Source: Leptospira noumeaensis (GTDB lineage Bacteria; Spirochaetota; Leptospiria; Leptospirales; Leptospiraceae). Taken from it: a stretch of DNA of 64,000 bases. Of the stretch, positions 56,673 through 64,000 are shown one piece after another. Location: positions 62,001 through 126,000 of the forward strand of contig NZ_RQFK01000028.1 of assembly GCF_004770765.1 (NCBI RefSeq), read 5' to 3'. The position numbers were made by a program, and so were the translations under genes. Below the pieces are notes generated by a model. It had not been told where the DNA came from. It saw only the letters and a list, made by a program, of their open reading frames with translations, and did no database searches. Numbering within the stretch: the first letter of the stretch is position 1; each line of letters opens with the position of its first letter.

Positions 56673-57437
56673 TCAAAAAATTAAATTCTGGAATGTCAAA
56701 GCATGAGGATTTCCATTAATATCTACAAGTTCAATGCTTAAATTGCCCTCTTTCACTTCACCGTTTCTTAATTGAAACCTTTGTTTGTATCCGGTTAACT
56801 TTCCATCTTCTAAAAATTTTTTGATTATCTCAGTTCCATCAACGGCTTGTTTATACATACCCAGCTCAATACTCGTTTTGCCAACAACCTCCTCTTTTTG
56901 AAACCCAACCAATCGTTCAAAAGCAGGATTTACATTTACAAATCTAAATTGATTGTTTATATCATGTAATGACATCGCAATGGGGCTTACTAAAAATGCT
57001 TTTTCAAAAAGTTCTTGGGCTTCTGATTGTTTTCGATAACTTTCAAATAAACGCAAAGCTAATTTGATTGATGCGATTAAAACAATTTCTCCCGTTGTTT
57101 TCAGAATATATCCATAAGAAGTAATGGATTCAGTACGATTGACAATTTCTGTTTCGGTATGGGAAGATAAAAATACTAATGGAATAGAATGTTTAGAAAG
57201 AATGATTTTTGCAGCTTCTATTCCATCAATTCCAGAACCCAAATCAATATCCATAAGGATGATATCTATTTTGTTTTCTGGATTAGACAAAAAGGAAATT
57301 GCAGTTTCTCCTGTAAGAGTATGGTGAACCACAAAACCAGCAGATTTTAAAATTCGCATCTGCATCATTGCAATGATGGCTTCATCCTCTACTAAAAGAA
57401 TGGATTTACCAGTCATTAGGTTTGGTTCCATAGTCAT
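56673..57437 (-). CDS. Response regulator receiver-PAS protein without output domain
   Basis: Start uncertain: the ATG at 57437 gives 254 residues, while an upstream TTG (57524) would add 29 residues rich in Cys and basic residues. The receiver domain has ILLVEDEAIIAMM and phosphorylation Asp in IILMDIDLGSGIDG, and the usual LVFLSSHTE and KTTGEIVLIASI near its end. A PAS domain (about 145-250) follows with AFLVSPIAMSLHDINNQFRFVNVNPAFERL. It stops right after the PAS domain, with no kinase, GGDEF or DNA-binding part, so it may act as an adaptor or be a truncated gene. Confidence 0.78.
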   Translation of the reverse strand: MTMEPNLMTGKSILLVEDEAIIAMMQMRILKSAGFVVHHTLTGETAISFLSNPENKIDIILMDIDLGSGIDGIEAAKIILSKHSIPLVFLSSHTETEIVNRTESITSYGYILKTTGEIVLIASIKLALRLFESYRKQSEAQELFEKAFLVSPIAMSLHDINNQFRFVNVNPAFERLVGFQKEEVVGKTSIELGMYKQAVDGTEIIKKFLEDGKLTGYKQRFQLRNGEVKEGNLSIELVDINGNPHALTFQNLIF

Positions 57438-57605
57438 TCGTTCATCGTAGAAACTATCTTTTCGTTTGCAAGGATAACTTATACAGACAGAAACCAATCG
57501 AGAATCAAGAAATTGATTCGTCAAATTGTAAATAGATAATAAAAAGAGTCACCTTGCAGAAGTCAGATTCACAAGAAAAGGATCCATCCAACAGGAGACT
57601 AGGAA

Positions 57606-59186
57606 ATGTCCGCAGAAACAAATGAAATCAGCCGATTCGAAAGAAATTCATTCCGTAAAGGTGTGTCATTAATTATATACACAAAGTACGGACTCAGTGC
57701 TGTATTTTTACTTGGTGTTGCTGCCAATGTGGCAACCAAAAGTTTCATACCTAATTTAATTGGATCCCTAGCATTTTTATTCAATGGAATTATCCCTGGA
57801 TACTTCTTACGAACCGGAAAAGAAGTTTCTAGAATTTGGGCCTTTACCATCATTTTCATCGACTTACTAATATTAGTTAGTTTCTTCTATTTAGATATTT
57901 ATAATAACTATGTCAAAGGAGATGCAAGTAATACTGTAAACGCTGGTATTTTCTACATTATCTTTGTTTTTATTGCTATTTATACCAGTTTTCTTTTCGA
58001 ATCTAAATTAGTGATGATTGTGGGAATCATCTCTACCTGCCTTTATCTGGGTGGAATTTTTTTATCAGCAAAACTTGGCGCTGCCCTTGTTGGGAAAGCC
58101 ACTCCAGAAATGTTAAGGGCGAACCATATCATTGTCGCAACGGAAGTGCAGAAGGTCATTTTTTATTTTGGAGTCATTTTTAGTTTACGTTTTGTTGTGT
58201 CACTCATGCGAGAAATGCAATCCGACTTAAAAATTAAACTAAAAGATACGTTAGAGAAACAAACATTCATCACAAACAAATCCAATCAAATGGAAAAATC
58301 AGCAACCACACTTGCTGCCTCAGTTGACACCCTTCAATCAATGTCAGATGAGTTACACAACCAATCACAAAACCAAGCCGCATCCGTTGAAGAAATCTCG
58401 GCTTCCGTAGAGGAACTTTCCTCTTCCGCAGTCAGTTCTGCCAACCTAGCGGGAGACCAAGTAACAAGGGTTAAAATTGTTGACCAAGACTTTTTATCCC
58501 TACAAAATATCAGCGAAAACGTAAAAGCAAAAACCACACAAATTGCAAAAGATGTCAGTCTCTCCGCCGACTTTAGCAGAAAGGTAAAAACTTCTTCCGA
58601 GGAACTTAACACAATTTACTCGGATCTCAACAAAGCATTTTCTAAAGTAGAAGAAATCAACCAGATGATGTCAGAAATTGCCGACCAAACCAACTTACTT
58701 GCGCTAAACGCTTCGATTGAAGCGGCTCGTGCAGGAGAACATGGGCGTGGATTTGCCGTTGTGGCCCAGGAAGTTGCCAAACTGGCCGAACGTTCTCAGT
58801 CTAACGCAGGTACCATTGCTAAAATTGTAAAAGAAGCAGGACTTAAAATCAATGAAGGAACTAGATTTTCTAAAGAAGTCAAAACCCAAGTCGAAAGCCA
58901 AAACGAAGAATTACTGCGGATCGAAACTGAAATTTTGAGTTTGGAAGGCCATGTCACCGAACAAGAAAATTTGAACACCAAACTACGAGTTACCTTTTCT
59001 GAACTCCATCTGCTCTCCGAACAAATTGGAGTGATTGCACAAGAACAAATGTCTGGCAGTAAAGAAATCAACCATGCCATCACCGTCATCGATGAAACCA
59101 CACAAAAACTGGCTGACTCAGTCCAACTTCTCTATGAAGAAATCAATGAGATCCATTCACAATCCAAACAATTAACAGCAAACTAA
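57606..59186 (+). CDS. Methyl-accepting chemotaxis protein
   Basis: A 526-residue chemoreceptor. Its N-terminal 200 residues form about six transmembrane helices with no large periplasmic domain, so it probably senses a membrane-related or internal signal. A coiled-coil signalling region of about 300 residues follows; the hairpin tip reads [20 protein letters not shown], then [20 protein letters not shown], which is the CheA/CheW-binding signature. Glu/Gln pairs at expected methylation sites flank it. An AGGAGACTAGGAA ribosome binding site precedes the ATG. It lies beside the REC-PAS gene, oriented divergently. Confidence 0.93.
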   Translation: MSAETNEISRFERNSFRKGVSLIIYTKYGLSAVFLLGVAANVATKSFIPNLIGSLAFLFNGIIPGYFLRTGKEVSRIWAFTIIFIDLLILVSFFYLDIYNNYVKGDASNTVNAGIFYIIFVFIAIYTSFLFESKLVMIVGIISTCLYLGGIFLSAKLGAALVGKATPEMLRANHIIVATEVQKVIFYFGVIFSLRFVVSLMREMQSDLKIKLKDTLEKQTFITNKSNQMEKSATTLAASVDTLQSMSDELHNQSQNQAASVEEISASVEELSSSAVSSANLAGDQVTRVKIVDQDFLSLQNISENVKAKTTQIAKDVSLSADFSRKVKTSSEELNTIYSDLNKAFSKVEEINQMMSEIADQTNLLALNASIEAARAGEHGRGFAVVAQEVAKLAERSQSNAGTIAKIVKEAGLKINEGTRFSKEVKTQVESQNEELLRIETEILSLEGHVTEQENLNTKLRVTFSELHLLSEQIGVIAQEQMSGSKEINHAITVIDETTQKLADSVQLLYEEINEIHSQSKQLTAN

Positions 59187-59298
59187 GGGATTTCCCTTTA
59201 GTTGAACTTAGTTTTAGGAATAAACCTGTCTTTACAATAGGTTGCTCTCCTAAAACGTTGGGAAATTGTAGGAAATAAATTGATCTCCTTAATTTGCC

Positions 59299-60486
59299 AT
59301 GTTGAAAGCTAAACATACCAACCTACCCGGCCAAAGAATTGAAGATACCATCATGGCCATTTTGGAAGAGGATCCATGTCTTGAAGAATCAATCATTCAA
59401 AAGATTAGAGACAACCAATTCCATAATTTAGAAGACTCCGGGATTTATTCTGCCCTCATCAAAGTTCTAACATCCTTAGAAATTCCTGAGAATGATTCCG
59501 CAAACATCTGGCAAGAAATTATAAACAATAAACACAAATTGACTCAGTGTATGGGGCGTGAAGTCGGAATCCAGATCGCAACCTTAGATTATTTTACCAA
59601 TATCAATCAAAAACTAAAAAATCCAAAAATCATCGAAATGAAACTTTTCGCTGATACCGAGAAACTAATATTAGTTGATGAACTCACAAAATTATACAAC
59701 CGAAGACACTTCGAAAAAGCGCTTGTACGTGAATTCAAACAATCTACAAGATACAATCAAAATCTAACACTACTCATCATAGACATTGATGATTTCAAAA
59801 AAATCAATGATACTTATGGTCATACAATGGGTGATGAAATTCTCTCTAAAGTAGCAAAACAAATCACCTCGTGTTTACGTATGGAAGATACAGCTTGTCG
59901 AATCGGTGGAGAAGAATTTGCGATTATTTTCCCACAAACAAACGAAGAACAAGCACTCATTGCCTCAGAAAAACTCTTAGAGGCTTGCCGCACCATCGAA
60001 CTCAGCGGTCGACCTGTCACATTAAGTGGCGGGATTGTATCTTATCCAGAAAAAGTGAAAAACTGTTCGGAAATGTATGACCTAGCAGATAGAGCATTGT
60101 ATACGGCGAAACAATCTGGAAAAAATCAAATTGTAGCCTATTCCAATGAAAAAAGAAGTAGTTTGCGTTTTGATGCCAACTTGGAACTACTTTTTATTTT
60201 ACCGGACAAAACTTTAAAAACCATTTCTAAAAATATTTCCGTCACAGGAATAGCCTTTGATACCGAAGATGACATCAAACTCAACGAATCATTCGATGTC
60301 AAACTCCGTGAATCAGAATCAAACAAAGAAATCAATGCCAAGATCAAAGTGATCCGTAAAGAAGAAGTGGGAATCCATAAGTTCCATATGGGAGCAGAAT
60401 TTTTAGAACTCTCTCCAGAAGACCAAACCAAATTAACCGACCTTTATACCCTACAACGATCGAAAATTCCTAGCACAGTACTTTGA
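59299..60486 (+). CDS. Diguanylate cyclase with PilZ domain
   Basis: A 395-residue cytosolic protein. An N-terminal helical domain (about 1-115) leads into a GGDEF domain (about 120-280) whose active site is GGEEF (residues 203-207), preceded by the inhibitory site RMED (RxxD five residues before it), so feedback by c-di-GMP is likely. A C-terminal PilZ-like domain (about 285-390) has RSSLRFDANLELLF and MGAEFLELSPEDQ; the usual RxxxR and DxSxxG motifs are only partly readable. The combination would both make and sense c-di-GMP. The ribosome binding site is weak. Confidence 0.9.
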   Translation: MLKAKHTNLPGQRIEDTIMAILEEDPCLEESIIQKIRDNQFHNLEDSGIYSALIKVLTSLEIPENDSANIWQEIINNKHKLTQCMGREVGIQIATLDYFTNINQKLKNPKIIEMKLFADTEKLILVDELTKLYNRRHFEKALVREFKQSTRYNQNLTLLIIDIDDFKKINDTYGHTMGDEILSKVAKQITSCLRMEDTACRIGGEEFAIIFPQTNEEQALIASEKLLEACRTIELSGRPVTLSGGIVSYPEKVKNCSEMYDLADRALYTAKQSGKNQIVAYSNEKRSSLRFDANLELLFILPDKTLKTISKNISVTGIAFDTEDDIKLNESFDVKLRESESNKEINAKIKVIRKEEVGIHKFHMGAEFLELSPEDQTKLTDLYTLQRSKIPSTVL

Positions 60487-60539
60487 TCATTAAATAAATT
60501 TTCCTTGCCGGATCTTCTAGAACAAGTTTCCATTTCATC

Positions 60540-61064
60540 GTGTTCGGTTTTTACCTCAGTTTCTTTTGGATTTTACTCTCTTTATTTTCACCAGAATTTA
60601 CCTTTCCTAGAGGTTTAATCCCCCCACTCCAATTCCTTTTTTGGTGGAACCTTGTATTTTCATCGTTTTGGATTGTTCTGCTTTTGATTGTAGTTTTTGG
60701 ACTCTTGGGATTTTTGCTAAGGGTTCCAATCCTTGGAATTTTCTTACAAGGAATTCGAAACCAAGTCACTGAAATTGGGTGGATTAAATTTTTAATCAAC
60801 AGAACTACTGTTTGGTTACTCAGCCAAACTCTAATCCTATCTGGATCTTATGTTTTTGGATATAAAAACTTTACTGAATCTTGGATGTATACAGCAGCAC
60901 TGATGACTGTAATCCTTGGTTATTTCATCAAACAAAATTTTTACAAACCAATGGCTAGTATTTCAGGATCTCGAAATGTTTTTATTTACCGTGGCCAAAA
61001 GGGGAACGGTTTTCCAGAAAATAGGGAGCAGTTTCCAGAGGAAAAAGACGTAACTCCCCCGTAA
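60540..61064 (+). CDS. Membrane protein of unknown function
   Basis: A 174-residue protein with four hydrophobic segments (near 3-20, 35-62, 90-105 and 115-133) and a polar C-terminal tail. The probable start is GTG at 60540; no ribosome binding site is evident, so the N-terminus is unsure. No family recognised; ISGSRNVFIYRGQKGNGFPE is the most distinctive segment. It follows the diguanylate cyclase gene by 53 bp. Confidence 0.55.
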   Translation: MFGFYLSFFWILLSLFSPEFTFPRGLIPPLQFLFWWNLVFSSFWIVLLLIVVFGLLGFLLRVPILGIFLQGIRNQVTEIGWIKFLINRTTVWLLSQTLILSGSYVFGYKNFTESWMYTAALMTVILGYFIKQNFYKPMASISGSRNVFIYRGQKGNGFPENREQFPEEKDVTPP

Positions 61065-61105
61065 TCCGAAAATGATTTTTGCCAAACTAAAAAAAATCCA
61101 ATCTA

Positions 61106-61792
61106 ATGGATATGGCTTCAAAAAACAAATTTACCAATCTTCCGTTTGTAACCTTGGTAGTTTTATTTTTCCTTTCGACTGTTTTCTATTTCAACTGCCA
61201 ACTCTTTAACAAAGATACCAGCGTTCAAAAAGTCAATCTAGAGCCAAAACAGGGACAAAAAATAGCAGCTTTTGCCGAAGGTTGTTTTTGGTGTTCTGAA
61301 CATATATTTGAATCCATACCTGGCGTGACCGAAGTTGTCTCTGGATACGCCGGAGGAAATACAAAAAATCCTACTTACGAATTAGTAAACACAGAAACCA
61401 CGGGCCATGCAGAAACCGTTTTAGTCTATTACGATCCATCTAAGATAGATTATGCGGAACTTTGCCGAATCTTTTTTCTTTCCCACGATCCAACCACTTT
61501 CAATCGGCAAGGGCCAGACGAAGGATCGTCATACAGATCCATTCTGTTTTATAGTTCCGAAGAAGAACTAAAAATAGCTAAAAAAATCCAAGAAGAAATC
61601 AAAGAAAAACAAATCTGGAAAGATCCAATTGTGACGGAATACCAAGAACTAAAAGACTTTTATAGTGCAGAACAGTACCACCAAAATTTCATCCATAACA
61701 ATCCGAACCAGTCTTATGTGCGTGCTGTATCCATTCCTCGGTACAATGAATTCCAAGCTCGTTACGAACTTTATAAAAAAGCTAAAAAATAA
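61106..61792 (+). CDS. msrA: Peptide-methionine (S)-S-oxide reductase, exported form
   Basis: Reduces methionine-S-sulfoxide in proteins. The 228-residue sequence has the catalytic GCFWC with Cys60 and Cys63, then VVSGYAGGNTKNPTYELV, HAETVLVYYDPSKI, FFLSHDPTTFNRQGPDEGSSYRS and AEQYHQNF, all family marks. The N-terminus has a hydrophobic segment with a candidate lipobox ending at Cys31 (FYFNC), so it is probably envelope-anchored and repairs oxidised envelope proteins. It ends 19 bp from the convergent HDOD gene. Confidence 0.95.
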   Translation: MDMASKNKFTNLPFVTLVVLFFLSTVFYFNCQLFNKDTSVQKVNLEPKQGQKIAAFAEGCFWCSEHIFESIPGVTEVVSGYAGGNTKNPTYELVNTETTGHAETVLVYYDPSKIDYAELCRIFFLSHDPTTFNRQGPDEGSSYRSILFYSSEEELKIAKKIQEEIKEKQIWKDPIVTEYQELKDFYSAEQYHQNFIHNNPNQSYVRAVSIPRYNEFQARYELYKKAKK

Positions 61793-61811
61793 TCAAGGCC
61801 AATCATAGAAA

Positions 61812-63332
61812 TTAATAAGTTAAAAATTGTTCCTTTAGTTTGATTCGAAAAGAATCAAACTCGGATTTCCCACTAAACTTACATTTTTTTAGAATGTCTT
61901 CTGGAATCTCAGAAGATTTTGCTTCTTTAGCACTGATAGAAATAATCATATCACTCAAATAAATCGGGTAAATTATATCTGAATACACCTCATCAACAAG
62001 GAGTGGTCGATGATGAAATTCCATTGCTTTTGTATAAAGAATCGGAAAATTCCATTTTTCTCCCACCATCGCACCTAACTTTGAATGGGTGATTCCAATC
62101 GCCGACTCTTCCATACTAATGGTAGATGCAATTTCTCTAGAATTGGAATATGTTTTTATCTGAGACATATGTTGGTTATCAAAAGATAATAATAAAATTT
62201 CACCAATATCGTGTAAAAGAGAAGCTGCAATCAGATTACTAAGGTCTGATTTGTTCATTCCCATCTTTTGACCTATGGCCTTGCAATAAAATGCAGACTC
62301 ATTCGATTTTTCCCAAATCGCAGTAAACGCAGGGAATTTATCTTCCAACATTTGTTTGGTGCCAAGGCTATATAATAAAGTTTGTAATTCCTTAAGCCCA
62401 ATGAGTTGGATGGCACGATCTAAACTTTCGACCTTACCACCCCTCCGAAACGCAGCAGAATTGGAAAGTTTTAGAATATTGGCAGATAAAGCAATGTCCT
62501 TTTTGATCATTTCTGCAATGGTTCCAATACTAGAGTTAGGTTTGTCTATCGCATCTTGGATGTCTTTGATGGCTTTTGGAAAGGTGGGTAAATTATCAAT
62601 TTGTGAAACGATAGAATCTATTTTTTCTAACTGTAAACTTTCTTTCGAAACTTTCGAAGGGATATCGATCATAAAAACAGTTTTGTTTTCGCCCGATTCA
62701 AATTTAAAAGCAGAATCACCGAGCCCGTCATTTCGAAGCATCATGAGGGTCATAATCAAACCAAGGCCTGCACCTTCTTGTTCACTAGACATATCCATAA
62801 AGGCTTCTGCTAAATCGTTATATGTTTTTGCTTTATCAATCCTTTCTTTGATTCTTGCTGATTCCGCTGATGTCAGTTGCACATTGTTCATGATTCGAAT
62901 GCGCATTAAACTTTTATTATGAATGAAGGAAACAAAAACGCCAAAATTATTTTTTTGGAGAGACTCTTCAATTACTTCGCGATTTTCCAAGTATGTTTTT
63001 TTGAACTCAGCAATCTCTGCGGCATATTCTACTTCATTTTCGATATTACTTGCTCTATTTTTAAAAAAAACTCGTTTAGCATTTGCTTTGATTGCATTGG
63101 TAACTGTTTCTTTGACAGCCGCAAGAACAGAATCCCTAACAATGATTAGATCAAGCTGTAATAAAAAACGATCTAAAATTTGGTATAAAGTATTTTCTAC
63201 TTCATCCGTAATTTGGAAAAACTTAAAATGGAAGGGTGCATTTTCTAAGATGGGTTGATTGATATCATCAATATTAGAATGAAGACCTAAGTCTTGTTTG
63301 TATTCCAGTGTGACTGCCTTGGGACTAGCCAT
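61812..63332 (-). CDS. GHKL ATPase-like/HDOD fusion protein
   Basis: A 506-residue cytosolic protein. The N-terminal part (about 1-225) looks like a histidine-kinase-type ATPase fold: AAVKETVTNAIKANA resembles the N-box and EQEGAGLGLIMTLMML the G2 box. The C-terminal HDOD domain (about 240-440) has LPTFPKAIKDIQDAI, LSANILKLSNSAAF, GLKELQTLLYSL and LLHDIGEILLL. HDOD proteins are signalling modules related to HD-type phosphodiesterases but usually non-catalytic. The fusion suggests a regulator in which ATP binding controls the HDOD part. Function not established. Confidence 0.75.
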   Translation of the reverse strand: MASPKAVTLEYKQDLGLHSNIDDINQPILENAPFHFKFFQITDEVENTLYQILDRFLLQLDLIIVRDSVLAAVKETVTNAIKANAKRVFFKNRASNIENEVEYAAEIAEFKKTYLENREVIEESLQKNNFGVFVSFIHNKSLMRIRIMNNVQLTSAESARIKERIDKAKTYNDLAEAFMDMSSEQEGAGLGLIMTLMMLRNDGLGDSAFKFESGENKTVFMIDIPSKVSKESLQLEKIDSIVSQIDNLPTFPKAIKDIQDAIDKPNSSIGTIAEMIKKDIALSANILKLSNSAAFRRGGKVESLDRAIQLIGLKELQTLLYSLGTKQMLEDKFPAFTAIWEKSNESAFYCKAIGQKMGMNKSDLSNLIAASLLHDIGEILLLSFDNQHMSQIKTYSNSREIASTISMEESAIGITHSKLGAMVGEKWNFPILYTKAMEFHHRPLLVDEVYSDIIYPIYLSDMIISISAKEAKSSEIPEDILKKCKFSGKSEFDSFRIKLKEQFLTY

Positions 63333-63528
63333 AATACCTCAAATGTCAAAGTTGTGTCAAAAGGGAAACCCCTTCACAAGCGAATTAGACGACACTTCTA
63401 AACCATTCAAAGCGAATATTTTGCCGAACGCAAGCGTTTAACAATAAATCGACGGAACATGATTTTATGTGATAAGTACGAAACTCTTTTTGCATCAAAT
63501 CGCTGATTTTGCTACGATTCAGTACTAA

Positions 63529-64000
63529 TCAATCAAAGATTTTAATTTTAGGTAATCCTAAGTTATAACGAACAGCCACAATTCGAATTCCAACAACAAC
63601 AGTAGCAGAGATTACTAAATTTGCATTGTCATTGATTTTCCATACATTCAAAAGAATGTACAAAACAGATCCCACCAAACAGGCAGTAGCATAGATTTCT
63701 TTTCTAAAAATAAATGGAACTTCATTCATGAGTGTATCGCGAATCACTCCACCAAAAATAGCAGAGATCATTCCAAGAAGTGCAGATGCAAAATAATTCA
63801 CTCCATGATCCAAAGCAATCCTTGTTCCAAGCACTGTATAAATCCCAATTCCCAAGGTATCGAATAAAAAAAGTTCCTTACGTAATTTGGCAAGCATTCG
63901 TGGCAAAAGAATGACAAGTAAAAACCCAACAAAGATAGCCCAAAGAATATTTTCATCCCGAACCCAAGAAACAGGGTAATTTCCTAAGGTGATGTCTCGG
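63529..64000 (-). CDS. TRIC-type cation channel (YadS/YicG, DUF/UPF0126-like), 5' end outside window
   Basis: The reading frame is open up to the window edge, so the start and the first part are missing; 156 residues are visible. About five hydrophobic segments are present, with ELFLFDTLGIGIYTVLGTRIAL, then SAIFGGVIRDTLMNEVP. The GGVIRDTL and the repeated three-helix layout are hallmarks of bacterial trimeric intracellular cation channel proteins, which conduct monovalent cations. An internal ATG at 63906 is not the start. Confidence 0.88.
   Translation of the reverse strand, partial: RDITLGNYPVSWVRDENILWAIFVGFLLVILLPRMLAKLRKELFLFDTLGIGIYTVLGTRIALDHGVNYFASALLGMISAIFGGVIRDTLMNEVPFIFRKEIYATACLVGSVLYILLNVWKINDNANLVISATVVVGIRIVAVRYNLGLPKIKIFD

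Noticed and set aside
57504..57524. Minus-strand TTGACG near the REC-PAS gene as a -35 box or a TTG start
   Set aside because: No matching -10 sequence lies at the right distance, and the resulting N-terminal extension looks unlike a receiver protein, so it is left as an alternative start only.
1..64000. CRISPR arrays, tRNA or rRNA genes, insertion sequences, phage genes
   Set aside because: No regularly spaced direct repeats, no cloverleaf, no transposase or phage protein could be recognised on either strand; tRNA detection by eye is not exhaustive.

Overview
The window looks like chromosomal DNA of a Leptospira (spirochaete), probably from the saprophytic, L. biflexa-like side of the genus. 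This rests on gene content and style: AT-rich DNA, many short-signal lipoproteins with poorly conserved lipoboxes, AraC regulators with membrane-embedded N-termini, GHKL/HDOD, PAS-kinase and CHASE2-cyclase signalling proteins, and the gene order around rpsB. The species cannot be fixed from the sequence alone. No rRNA, tRNA, CRISPR array, transposase or phage gene was seen.

Region 1 (1-5.85 kb, minus strand) is core metabolism and translation: fabG (3' end cut by the window edge), plsX, rpmF, hisG, a TPR membrane protein, rpsA and cmk, closely spaced. Region 2 (6-18.8 kb) is mixed: a GAF-PAS histidine kinase, a secreted HEXXH protein, a small exported protein, a membrane AraC regulator, a GHKL ATPase, aroA, a large cyclic-nucleotide-binding protein, a thioredoxin-reductase-like flavoprotein whose start codon lies in a perfect palindrome, and small hypothetical genes.

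Region 3 (18.9-34.7 kb, minus strand) is a long housekeeping run. In transcription order it is a small membrane protein, rpsB, tsf, pyrH, frr, uppS, cdsA, dxr, rseP, proS, trpB, trpA, a CHASE2 adenylate/guanylate cyclase and dxs. Several neighbours overlap by 4-11 bp. It links translation, the MEP isoprenoid pathway (dxr, dxs, uppS), phospholipid synthesis, envelope proteolysis and the last step of tryptophan synthesis.

Region 4 (34.7-41.5 kb, plus strand) is the accessory part. A 0.7-kb AT-rich stretch with stacked inverted repeats precedes a tightly overlapping operon of an SGNH hydrolase, four lipoproteins and one membrane protein. It is followed by a pseudogene with two in-frame stops and two more lipoproteins. 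I recognise no described system here; it is the best candidate for an uncharacterised envelope module.

Region 5 (41.6-48.8 kb) has a fused trehalose-6-phosphate synthase/phosphatase translationally coupled to a GH15 hydrolase, so trehalose synthesis and probable trehalose or glucan hydrolysis sit side by side. A five-PAS histidine kinase with an unusual insertion in its dimerisation domain follows. Region 6 (48.9-64 kb) holds a putative membrane glycosyltransferase, unknown membrane proteins, a VOC protein, an AraC-GyrI regulator, a second SGNH hydrolase with a decayed fragment of a paralogue nearby, an NHL-repeat lipoprotein, a REC-PAS protein, a methyl-accepting chemotaxis protein, a GGDEF-PilZ diguanylate cyclase, a lipoprotein-type MsrA, a GHKL-HDOD fusion and a TRIC-type channel cut by the window end.
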